A stretch of DNA of 64,000 bases, taken from assembly GCA_950022655.1 (NCBI GenBank), contig OX465579.1, positions 52,803,950-52,867,949 of the forward strand. Direction: 5' to 3'. The notes beneath the pieces were generated by a model that was not told the DNA's origin, did not search any database, and saw only the letters and a list, made by a program, of their open reading frames with translations. Numbering within the stretch: position 1 is the stretch's first letter; each line of letters starts with the position of its first letter. Below are positions 1-9,294 of this stretch, piece by piece. Both the position numbers and the translations under genes were made by a program. The stretch comes from Alentia gelatinosa (Eukaryota; Annelida; Polychaeta; Phyllodocida; Polynoidae).

Positions 1-126
1 GCGTCTGGTGTGTGCTTCTACTGAACAGATGTTTCGGACGATGGCCCCAAGTGCCAGCAGATCCTCTAGCTGACGTCCCACCTGATGCTCAATACAGACA
101 GCGGGGGGCGGACGGTGGTGCCACAT
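1..126 (-). CDS. Possible partial coding exon at the left edge
   Basis: A minus-strand frame is open from an ATG at 126 down to base 1 (42 codons). The same frame stays open upstream of the ATG to about 299, where a TGA closes it. The translation has a plausible stretch (QLEDLLALGAIVRNI) but matches no family I know. A GTGGGA at about 82-77 could be a splice donor, so the coding part may end there. The surrounding 550 bases are unusually CpG-rich, as first exons often are. It could equally be a chance open frame in GC-rich DNA. Confidence 0.25.
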   Translation of the reverse strand, partial: MWHHRPPPAVCIEHQVGRQLEDLLALGAIVRNICSVEAHTRR

Positions 127-369
127 CGTGGACGTTGGCTGCACTTCACGTGTTAATATCGAGTTCTCCGCTAACTCGATAGGTGGCGCGGCGTGCGGCG
201 ATACACTGCGATGCTCTGAACCCTGCGAAAGCCGTGTATCAAGCGGAGCGGTGTGTCGCTGTGTCAGGATTTGTACAGGAATGGTCAGAGATCGTCAAAT
301 AACCGCAGAAATATACGTTAAATCAAACAATGAAGGTAAATAAAGATAAGGATTGATGTTATGAATGTG

Positions 370-560
370 TATGGCACGCTATGGTGCTAGAATTCTGCCG
401 AAAAACCGAAAGTGTCGGAATCTTCTATGTCCGGTCGCGACTTCGGGTATCGCCGGTGTCGGCCGCGCAGTGTTGGCGGCGTTCCCTCGCAGCGGGTCCC
501 GGCAGAGCCCATAGGCGGGTGTCGTAGTCTTCGAATGCATCTGCCAGACGCCCAATTCCA
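370..560. promoter_or_regulatory. CpG-rich patch, possible promoter
   Basis: This stretch has many CpG dinucleotides and is clearly richer in G and C than the AT-rich DNA to its right. It lies just upstream of the possible minus-strand exon at 126-1. I see no decisive core promoter element; the call rests on composition and position only. Confidence 0.25.
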
Positions 561-599
561 GCAGACAAAAAACTAATAAATCAGATATTCGGCCGATGC

Positions 600-940
600 T
601 ATAATTCTATCCCTTGGAGGGTTGTTGGAGCATCGCCTGGTGCATCGCCTGGAAAATCTGGTGGGTGGAAGCGCATTTTTTATCATTTCAACAGTCGCCA
701 CGGCCTAGGTCCCAGCAACCCTGCAGCAACCGTGAGCAACCCTCGGGCGATGTGCCAGCCACCCCATCAAACGCTCACCTAACCCAGCAATCGAGAGCAG
801 ACGTCTGGCAGATAACCATTGCACGGGATGTCGACCTGCTCCACCAACCAGATGGGAACCTAATTTCATGAGATTTTCCAGCAACCATTGAACAGGCATT
901 GTACAACGTTTTCGTCTGGTTGGTGGAAGACCCCCTTTAT
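600..940. repeat. Interspersed repeat, copy 1
   Basis: The right end (about 935 back to 875) read on the minus strand matches the plus strand at about 1790-1850, including a shared ACCAACCAGA start and a GTTGTACA block. The left part shares GGTTGTTGGAGCATCGC with 1947-1963 in the same orientation. This looks like a partly palindromic, non-coding element with a second rearranged copy nearby. The open frames here are not convincing. Confidence 0.5.
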
Positions 941-1784
941 AGTTGTGACAGCTGTTAATAGTGACTGTTTTAAAGAGGTCGTTACATTCTATAGATAAAC
1001 GATCATAACACAGTCGTCAGTCTCAGGTGCTGTGAGCTCTTGGTCACAGTTTTGCATTCCATAGTCGTAATCATTTGGAGATCATTTAGTCCAATTGATT
1101 TCCAAAACAGTGACAGGGTCAGATCTGTCATACAGGTCTGATAGTCATACGAAAACCTATCAAAATTAAAAGATATTTGCAGTGGAAGATTTTATATGAA
1201 TATTATGCCTTTATCCCAAATTACAGAGTTTTCTTTTGAGTAATATACATGAGGCAAATTTTTATTTATGAATGGGTCTTGTTATTGTTGAACTGTTGAA
1301 ATAGCCATAAGTGCAGCCAACTATCACCAAATGGTGATACTAAAACGGTCTCACAATCAGTCATTCTTTTTCCATGATCACCAATTAAGATGTCACTGTC
1401 TAAAAAACACCTCCCTGGACAACAGATATCACTACAGCGGGTATTGATGTCACCAACCTGTGTGGCAGAGTCAACTTGTGACCTGACCTGCTGGGCTTTG
1501 TTGTGTTCTTTAATAATGTTCTAAAAATGATAAGTTCTACTGTTAGAATATCAAAGTTTTATGATCCCTGATGACCCTGGGCCAATCTTTGTCAGTCTCT
1601 TGAGTAGAAAATAAATCCAACTCTCACAATACAGGTGTTGTCACCTATAACTACCGATATCTGGGTAGTGATAGTGTTAGATAACCGTGTGCTAACCATG
1701 CATATAGTATCCAAAATATTGGCCCGGTCACTGTCATCTCTATGACCTCCTACACTGCCCCAGTTATTATACTTGAGGTATAAA

Positions 1785-2020
1785 GTGGGTGTTCCACCAA
1801 CCAGAAGAAAATGTTGTACAGAGCCTGTACAGCGGTTGCCAGCAGATCTGGCTTAGATCTGGCGAAGAACTGCTTGGTGAAACAGCTTGCCATTGGTTAG
1901 AGCTGACACCGGTTCTTTGTTGCCGGGTAAAATCAGCGTCTGTTGGTGGTTGTTGGAGCATCGCTGCAAGGTTGCTGAGTTTTTACTGGGGTTCGCTGGG
2001 GCATCAGCCTGCTGAAAAAG
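1785..2020. repeat. Interspersed repeat, copy 2
   Basis: Second copy of the element at 600-940. It begins GTGGGTGTTCCACCAACCAG and later carries the GGTTGTTGGAGCATCGC block. The two copies have diverged and are partly inverted relative to each other. Confidence 0.5.
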
Positions 2021-2059
2021 CTGTTCCATCAGCTATATTTTTACCGGCCGGCCGACAGG

Positions 2060-2850
2060 TTTGCTGTGAGTACGGCATCGACTGCAGGCCGCCACCATGG
2101 CCATGAGAGAGCCTGGGCAGCCATGGGAGGAGCAAGTGACACAGTTTGGTTGCCGGATCAGTGCTGATTTTCATGCCAAATTGCCGGTCTGGTGGAGCAC
2201 TAACATAAATACATACTAGGCCAAGGAGTAATAGATATATTTTTGGTCAGTTCTGAATAATATTATCTATTCCTATATACCTATGGCCGTACACTCTATG
2301 CTTACGTTATGGGGGGTGGAGTAACTTATGTTTACTACCCAAGGTTGCCGTATACTACCTAAGGTTGCCGTATACTACCCAAGGTTGAGATTTAGACCAA
2401 TCAGATCGTCTTTTACAAAATTTATATGAAAAGCGCAGTGGGGAGAAAACATAGAGTGTTAGATACCTGATAAGGTTGGATCTGCCTTTGGGTTTGATGG
2501 TGGGTGAGCAAATAATGCTAATTATCGTTATCAAACCATATTTGAAGGTATATAGGAATAGGGAAACCAAGTTTCCCTCTATAACTGGTCGGTGGTAATG
2601 AGTTTATGGAGACCAGATTTGGCAGGGTGTTATACAATCTACCCACTGAAAGTTCGACTTAATCTGCAACATAGCTTGGGGGAGTTTATGCCAAGAGTAT
2701 GACGGGAAATGCATATTAAAACCTCATCCTGATATCTTATTTTCACTTTGCACTGTGCATGGCTTTTAACGCTAATCAGAGTGTCACAAGAGGAAAAGAC
2801 GTCCTAATTGGTATCATGTCATTTTCCAGAATGCCCCCCAATTGTAATTT
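2060..2850. other. No gene seen
   Basis: AT-rich DNA. A short block reading roughly CCCAAGGTTGCCGTATACTA is repeated about three times around 2337-2387. I see nothing else. Confidence 0.5.
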
Positions 2851-2851
2851 C

Positions 2852-3165
2852 GTTTGTTTGTTAGGGTAGTTTAACATCCAATTTGTTCAATTAGACTTAC
2901 TTTGGGATTGACTGAATCTATGAGATGAATGTAGGTAGAAATCTCACCCCTATACCTTTACCGAGGTGAGAGTTCTTTTACTTCCCACACCACATAGACA
3001 TGGAATGAGAAGGATTGGCCTTTGATATAGCAGTAAATCTACCACTACTGTGGGTGAAGGAGAAAAATGGCTGCAGTAGAATTGAATCAACAAAATCTGA
3101 CAACCTTAGGATTACGAGTCTAGCGCTTTTTACCACTGTGTGAACTCTCCACCCCGGTTGCTTTA
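2852..3165 (-). mobile_element. tRNA-derived SINE, copy 1
   Basis: Read on the minus strand, the head resembles a tRNA gene: a box A-like segment GTGGTAAAAAGCGCTAGACT, then CGTAATC, then a degraded box B (GGTTGTCAGATTTTG). A body follows that is shared with 14500-14790, including GTAGTGGTAGATTTACTG, the block around TCTATGTGGTGTGGGAAGT and GGGGTGAGATTTCTA. The tail is an imperfect AAAC repeat. Box A/B head, unrelated body and simple-repeat tail define a SINE of roughly 310 bases. No coding capacity. Confidence 0.75.
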
Positions 3166-3269
3166 GTTATGCTTGCGCGCAAGAATATATCCGGTCAAGC
3201 AAGGCAACCAAGAGGATGAACAGATTGGTAGTTGCTGTCAACCCCAGCAAACCAAGTAATTTGGTATTG

Positions 3270-3560
3270 GTAATGGACTATTATCTCACCCCTGGTATTT
3301 TTGTCCCATATGCTGAACATTGGGAACTTGTTTTCCATGTCCCTAGGAGTATTGCAGTCCGTTTTCCATGGCCTACATCCTGTGCATCATCCATTCTTTT
3401 AGTGTGTACAGCAGTGAGATAAATATAGAAAGCAACTTGTTTTGGTCTATTAAATTGTCATCGCCTCATTCATATCACTCCACATCATACTCTTGGAGAG
3501 CAACGACTTTGACGAATACTTGTTGGTTTCTTCTTAAATACATTTAATAGTACTCATTGA
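3270..3560. repeat. 290-bp interspersed repeat, copy 1
   Basis: This segment is the reverse complement of 53690-53990 over nearly its whole length. Shared blocks include CATTGGGAACT, AAGCAACTTGTTTTGGTC and AACTTGTTGGTTTCTTCTT-type ends. Internally, TCTCACCCCTGG and a CAGNNGTGAGATAAATA-type block form an inverted pair. No open frame is shared, so this is a non-autonomous element of unknown class. Confidence 0.65.
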
Positions 3561-4430
3561 TTCAGAAGCCAGAACAACACTGGCATAGGATATCGTAATG
3601 TTAGTCAGTTGAAAAAAAGAAACTGTAGAAACCGAGTGGCATGTTAATAAGAAAATCATCATATTAAATTGCTGTAGCACTTGGTATTTTATTCACTCTG
3701 TTAAATTGCTGTCATCCAATCTTTTGCATAGAACCAAATCAGCAAATAGGAGTACCAGTGTCCAATATTTCCAAAGTATTCCTTGTGTCTTTCCCTTTAT
3801 GCTACCCTTAATATAAAAGCCCATAGGGTTAACATTGTGAATCCGTATTCAACTATGAACTGGATACGGAGTTTCGTAACCCACTAGTGTATTACAGTAT
3901 TTTAATCACGTGAGTAAAATATGGACCAATCATAGAGCAGCACCCCAGCATCTGCGAAAGTAATTCCAGCAGTTTCGTGGGGCCGTCGATGACAAGCGAG
4001 ATGGCAGAGGCTACTACATTGCAGCTTTACCCTGGAATGCTTACTTGTTAGAGTTTAATTTAATAATTTTTATATTCAGTGGGGGGTAGGATAAAATCAA
4101 AACATTATTCGTTTTGATATCAAAACTCATCCAGTTTTACGATAATATTCTATTTTTATTTGAAGTCTTTAAGTACATTATGACCGAGTTATGGTGTCAA
4201 ACACTGCAGACTCACTTGTAAGAGGAGGATAGTATAGCTTAGAAACGAGTTGACCACTAGAGGATTATGAGAATCGAGATATAGGTAAAACGTATATATG
4301 GAATTATTCACATCATATTTTCCTTTACTTAAATTTGATACAGTGACTGATAAAAGATGTTTAAAATTGTTGTTTTGAACCGTGACAATACAGCGGCAAT
4401 AACAGCGAATGGAAATTTCTCTCTGAACCG
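3560..4430. other. No gene seen
   Basis: AT-rich DNA with a small palindrome near 3842-3872 (ATCCGTAT and GATACGGA around a short loop). If the minus-strand gene at 6330-4436 continues, its next intron would lie here. I could not find a convincing further exon. Confidence 0.4.
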
Positions 4431-4435
4431 CTTAC

Positions 4436-4522
4436 TGCCACTATTGGTGCCGCCCATGTGTAAAGTGCTGCTCGTTGTTGCATCCATAAAGTATCGAAAT
4501 GCAAACTGCCGCCGAGGTGCTG
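4436..4522 (-). CDS. Unrecognised gene, possible exon 3
   Basis: 87 bases, phase 1 in and phase 1 out. The acceptor follows a pyrimidine-rich tract (TGTTTCTCTATC... GTGTCAG) and the donor is GTAAGC. The frame continues open past the donor to about 4329, so the exon could be longer or the call wrong. Encodes APRRQFAFRYFMDATTSSTL and a glycine-rich end. Confidence 0.35.
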
Positions 4523-6330
4523 CTGACACCAACAACGAACGGATTTTTAGATAGAGAAACAGGTCCCAGCTCAGTAACAAGTTCTAAGTGTGCATCTTAT
4601 ATTAGAAAAGAATTATTGGCCTCTAAAGGCCAAATTAGCGGGTGGATGCATATAAAACTTATACAAATGCAAATCTAAGCTTAAGTAATAGTGCCATTTG
4701 GTGTTAGTTGGCCATACTACAGGCTCCATATTCAAAGGGAGTCTGGGCTCCAACCAGATATTTAGTCTTCTTGTAAAGATATAGGTATGTGGCATGTGCC
4801 AATGCTTGGTGAGTGATAGGAACCAATCAGCCCAATGGCGGAAGTTGGCTACGTAACTATGCCATACCATATATGACGTACCCCACCCCCCCCCCCCCCC
4901 CCCATATATTGCAATTAGGCAAAAATTCAAGAATATCATGCCAAATGTAAGTTTCACCAATGCTCACTCTAAATCAATATTGTGTGAACATCATTTTTAA
5001 TATGCCCATCCCCCCCCCCACTTTTAATAAATACTTGCATATCTCTGTAAATTTAGAAACTACTTAGAAAAGTCTACTTCCTTGCAATGACAATTTTTTA
5101 TTCCCTTTCAAATGAGGAATATTATGTTATGATTGAACCAGTTTTAGGGGTAGAAATATGTCCATATTGGAGTTCCTCAAAATGGACATGTGACTCAAAA
5201 AGTTCCCCTGGGAAACTGAAATCTCTTTTATTTTAAATACATTTCAAAATACTAAAAACTAAGATTGTAAGATTTTGTATGTCCTAAATAGAAATCATAT
5301 TCCTATCTGTACTGCACAAATGTGGTAAGGTCACCCAGTGACTCTACAAGCATGTGTACTTCAGTAGGCAATAGCCATAACTTATATGACCAACTGTCCA
5401 TGTGCTAATTATTTTGAAATATCAAATATCAATTAAAACACAATTTTAGATACAATTGGAGATAACTTACTCTTTACTTTCACTTTCCGTCGTGTAGTTG
5501 CGTAATCTTTCCATCGCCGAGCATTCTGTTTCAGATTTGTTATAAAATTTATTGGATCAGTTGACGGAGCCTTATTCTTGAAGAGTCCTTTGATCCGAGT
5601 CTTCATACTGTTGTAATGTATATGAAATAAACATTAGTGGATCGTAAAGCCAACTAGCGATGAACGCCATGAGAAACAATCAAAATATGCGTCATTCTAC
5701 ATGACCCATACTTCCAATCACCCAATTCTTATATTTTCATGCCTAATTGGGACATATTTGCTAAATCACTGCATTATGAAAGGCTTCCCAGGTAAGATTG
5801 TCCCTAGCTGGGACATAATCAAGGCAATACATTTTAAATCACGTCCAAGGAGGTTATATCACACATCTCTATTGTATATTAGAAAATAATTGTCAGCTTT
5901 CTCGTCTGTACCACTAGAATGTCCCATGTGTTAATCATACAAGATAGATGGCTCCATTTTTTTTAAGCTTCGCCCCCTCCCCTAAAAAAAAGTTCATTTT
6001 AAACAAGTAGAATAACCGGAGTTGTGAATTACGAGTACAAAAATGTAGCTCTTCTTTTTATCTTTGATTTAATAAAAATTTAGTACACCATTACATAAAA
6101 AAAACCCGACGACAACCGGAAAACTTGTAAAACATCAGTTAAAAAATCAGTTAAAAAATGAAGCTGGAGATGCACGTTTACCTTTGACGTTGACTCTTCA
6201 GGTTGTTCTTGGTGGTGTCGACAGAGGCCATCTCAAGGTCGTCCCCGATAAGATCTGCCTCATCCCCGCCTGGACTCACTTTGCTTCGCCGGGTCTTACC
6301 CCGGCGATGTACCGAACTGTGTGTACTCAT
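4436..6330 (-). CDS. N-terminal part of an unrecognised gene (three linked exons)
   Basis: Coding parts are 6330-6182, 5607-5471 and 4522-4436, read on the minus strand. The start ATG at 6330 sits in a good initiation context (GCCAAGATGA). Junctions agree in phase: AG|GTAAAC to CAACAG|T, then A|GTAAGT to GTCAG|CA, then A|GTAAGC onward. The result is about 124 residues of a basic, Ser/Thr-rich N-terminus, incomplete at its 3' end. Exon 2 carries DPINFITNLKQNARRW and DYATTRRK; exon 3 ends near FMDATTSSTLH. The STLH segment recalls the 'STLHG' that precedes the first membrane span in ASIC and other DEG/ENaC channels, but the conserved glycine is replaced (HM), and no membrane segment was found downstream. 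Family assignment is therefore open. Exon 1 may also be internal, because its frame stays open to an acceptor at 6344. Confidence 0.5.
4880..5425 (-). repeat. Interspersed repeat family R1, copy A (partial)
   Basis: Matches 29940-30590 in the same orientation and 18463-19110 inverted. Shared landmarks in order are a long C-tract, CTTTTAA-AAATACTT, ATTC-CTTTCAAATGAGG, a TGGACATGTGACTCAAAA-type block, and GACTCTACAAGCATGTGTAC. No frame is conserved between copies. The copy begins at the C-tract and lacks the other half of the element. Confidence 0.75.
5471..5607 (-). CDS. Unrecognised gene, exon 2
   Basis: 137 bases, entered in phase 2 and left in phase 1, bounded by ACAACAG and a consensus GTAAGT donor. 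Encodes a lysine/arginine-rich stretch (RIKGLFKNKAP, ARRWKDYATTRRKVKVK). It is the strongest coding exon of the three. Confidence 0.55.
6182..6330 (-). CDS. Unrecognised gene, exon 1 (coding part)
   Basis: 49 codons plus two bases. Contains MSTHSSVHRRGKTRR followed by an acidic patch (GDEADLIGDDLE). Ends AG|GTAAAC. An acceptor (CCAGGCAG) lies 13 bases before the ATG, so a 5' leader exon probably lies to the right. Confidence 0.5.
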
Positions 6331-6673
6331 CTTGGCGTCCTCACTGCCTGGTATCAACAGAAATAAAACTCTTTTTTTTTACCATATACACATTAGGGAT
6401 GTATTTCACCTTTCCTACATCATGTAAAGGCAAGCTGAATTCAAATAGCCATGCACTTACTGATTAATTTATTTGTATACTCGCTGGTTTAAAACATTCA
6501 ACTTTAGGTTATGATATTTATCCTTAATTTGAGTGAAGGATGTCAAGAGTGTTATTTATTGATGGCAGAAGAGTGCTAATTATTGGGGGCAGAATATTAT
6601 ATACAATGTACATATTATGGTACTGGAGAGGGATTTTCTACACAAGAACTTTAGAAAGTATGCTAAGACAGAT

Positions 6674-6775
6674 GATAAGACAGCGACACGCCGATCCTTC
6701 CTGTTTACACCTTTGCCTTACGAATCTGTTGGGTCGGTCAGAATCGGTGAACTTAATGTCACTGTACGCACTTCA
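6674..6775. repeat. Inverted-repeat element, related copy
   Basis: Begins ATAAGACAGCGACACGCCGA and ends near GAATCGGTGAACTTAATGTC, which is a degraded inverse of the start. It is related to the 83-bp element at 7183-7265. Confidence 0.4.
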
Positions 6776-7182
6776 CAGACCTGATTATAATTGGCTCGGG
6801 CATTACTAGCATGCTGCTAATGACCGACTGCTCAACCTTAAGATTATCGCTGTATCATGTGTATGCATTCCACCTACTCTTCCTGATTCTGAGTAGGCAT
6901 ATATAGATGATATGTATCCCCATGTCTTTCATCCAAGTATTATAAACCAATTTGTAGGGTAGACCGAGGTGGTTATAGATCTGAAAATATTTTTCTGATA
7001 TCTCAAATAGAAGAGAAGTTATCAAACTTTGCATTATTGTCTATTAAGCCCTATCACCTGTCCGGGGCCCAGTTGGACCCAGCTCCTTTGATCCCAACTC
7101 ACTGGGCCCGGCTGCGGTCCCAATCGGGTCGTTTTACGAGGTTATAAAGGGAGGAGGTGCCATTGGATGAATATATGAGGGT

Positions 7183-7265
7183 ATAAGACAGCAACATTAT
7201 TGCTCCCAATTATTATTATCGTCGATCGGATTGAGGAGAATCGGTGGTAGATGTCGCTGTCTTAT
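7183..7265. repeat. 83-bp inverted-repeat element
   Basis: The left end ATAAGACAGCAACA pairs with the right end TGTCGCTGTCTTAT (one mismatch in 14). A partner starts near 6674 with ATAAGACAGCGACACGCCGA and contains GAATCGGTG, which is also present here. It behaves like a small non-autonomous DNA element. Confidence 0.5.
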
Positions 7266-8573
7266 GGGATTAATGGTGCATTGTCAAGTTAAGCCGTTGC
7301 TTGGACAAACACGGCGAAGTCCGGCCTTCTTCCCATAGAGACACACAGCAATCACACATAGGGTGTGAACAGTGGGTGTGATTGCAGGAGTGTTGCTTAA
7401 AAATAAATGAATGGCAATAGCTAGTCACAATGACAATTCACTACTGTTGCATATGCTTACATTATACTGATATACTACAACAATGACCAATGATGTAAGA
7501 GATAATTTATGGATAACTCCCGTTTTAGTCAGTCAATTGATTACTTGTGCTGGTGTATCATATCTTTGCCATTTCTGAGCGGCAGGAAACACATACTAAT
7601 TTAGAACAGTTCCTTCACTTTCTAGTAGAAATGTAACAGATTTCCTATCACAGGGAAAGAAACAAAGTCTGTGCTAGGAGGTAAGCATGGACACACAACT
7701 CTGATATACTGAGATACACTGTCCATGAGGTAAGTAATCAAGACATCGTCGATTTAGAGAATTCATTTCTAGAAGAAAGATCATTTATTTCAAATGAGTC
7801 AGAGTGGTAAATCACAAAAAACCAGACACAGTAAGTTTTGTAGATGGTGTTATTATTAAAACCAAGGTGTACAATGGTAGTTACATACGTGGTATCAAAA
7901 AGTTTTCACGACGTTTCGCATGGTGTTGAACCAGCTTCTTCAGGTTTATATCAAATACCACTGGCATAGGATAGCTCCTGTTCAATAATAACTAGCCGAA
8001 TAGTTCAATATTTATAGACAGTTGAAGTACAGATTATTTAGGATTCAAGGGGAGTAGGTATCAATGGACCCCCTCTCCCCTTCACTCCCACCCCACCTCC
8101 ACCTAAAGGATTCTCCCCGTCCTCATGTTTCTGGAATAACGATGGAAAACCACTACTTTTTGAAACTCCCAATGAAATAGGGGATGGACAAGCTTGTGCT
8201 AGTGTTTGGGGTGTACAGGTTGAAATGACTGCATTTAGGGGAATGGTAAGAAGGAAGTGCTTGAACCAATGTCCGTGTAGACGCTGACATAGTCATTCCT
8301 AAAGGCACCACAGGTGACACATACAACCTATAAATATAGTATAATTTACAGGGCATGCCGAGGTAGGTTACAGTTACTTACATTATCAAGTCTTCATATA
8401 GATGGTACTGAAACTACTATGATAGGGGCCTAGGAAGGTTTGAACTTGAAGGTATGTGACGAGTTCAAGTGCAGACAAGTTCTGTGATGCATGTTTCTGG
8501 CAACTTGAAATAATGGTTATAGCTTCAGCAGATCCATTTGAGGAACTGGAAACTCTAGATCACCTGATTCCAT

Positions 8574-9041
8574 GTGATTTCCAATAGATCTAGATTTAGA
8601 TCAGCCAACGTCATGTGGCAAATCAAAAATGCATACTCTGACATAAAAAGGCTGACATCCGTGAAGACCTTGTTCCTTCCAATAATAGGTATGGACTTAC
8701 AGAGATATAACACTTGGCAAATTGAACAAAAGTACACCTATAACTCATCAAACCCTCTTAACCTCACAGCAGAACAAGGACAACATCCACAACAGGACAA
8801 TCTTAATGCCTGCATAGCAACTACAAACTCTCATCTGACGGAATTTAACAAGTCAAACAACCTCCCTACGCCATGGATAGCGTCCAAATTCCACAGATGT
8901 ATGGGGAAGGGCAGAATCTCCCATTCTTACACTCGCCTATATGATGGGTGCCATATTGATGACACAGGGAATGCCCATATTGCCAACATTATAAACACTT
9001 GTTTAACGAATAATCTGTGGAATCTGCTCAACTCTGACTGA
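8574..9041 (+). pseudogene. LINE ORF1 fragment, SGNH-esterase-like C-terminus
   Basis: The 155-codon frame lies just upstream of ORF2. Its C-terminal half has TPWIASKFHR, SYTRLYDGCHID and a final helix. A D-x-x-H pair (Asp124, His127 in DGCH) is what block V of SGNH hydrolases looks like, and CR1-type ORF1 proteins are known to carry such an esterase. The N-terminal catalytic serine block is not visible, and the sequence before 8574 is in other frames, so the copy is truncated or mutated. A Cys-rich scrap (FCDACFW, 8480-8500) in another frame may be the remnant of an ORF1 zinc finger. Confidence 0.5.
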
Positions 9042-9294
9042 AAATGTAACTGTAGTAACCACTAGGTCTGAAACTCGTTACCTGTAATAGTCTATATACC
9101 AAAAACGAACCGCCTGATCAGACCACCTGTATCACTTTATTATCTTTAACGATCATTGTGCATAACCAGGCAATGTCCATTCACCACTGTATACATCCAT
9201 GTTGTTTATCACATTCACCCATGTTGTTCATCACAAGGTATCACTCCAAACTACTCTACCGATGCCACACACTCACAGATAATTATGTATCTGC

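Larger units (their letters stand above)
6380..8440. other. No gene seen; small palindromic repeats
   Basis: AT-rich DNA. Two related short inverted-repeat elements lie here (see 6674-6775 and 7183-7265). Around 7890-7960, a block with ACGACGTTTCGCATGG followed by CTTCTTCAGG resembles ends common in old retroelements of marine animals, but it is too short to classify. 8041-8120 is C-rich. Confidence 0.4.

Noticed and set aside
2852..3165. A tRNA gene
   Set aside because: Box A is good, but box B is broken and no acceptor stem closes; the unrelated body and AAAC tail show a SINE.
4613..4960. 115-codon minus frame with a glycine run
   Set aside because: The glycines come from the poly-C tract of repeat copy A; nothing else supports coding.
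9133..9294. A separate promoter or gene between ORF1 and ORF2 of the LINE
   Set aside because: It is the normal inter-ORF spacer of the element; no independent signals.
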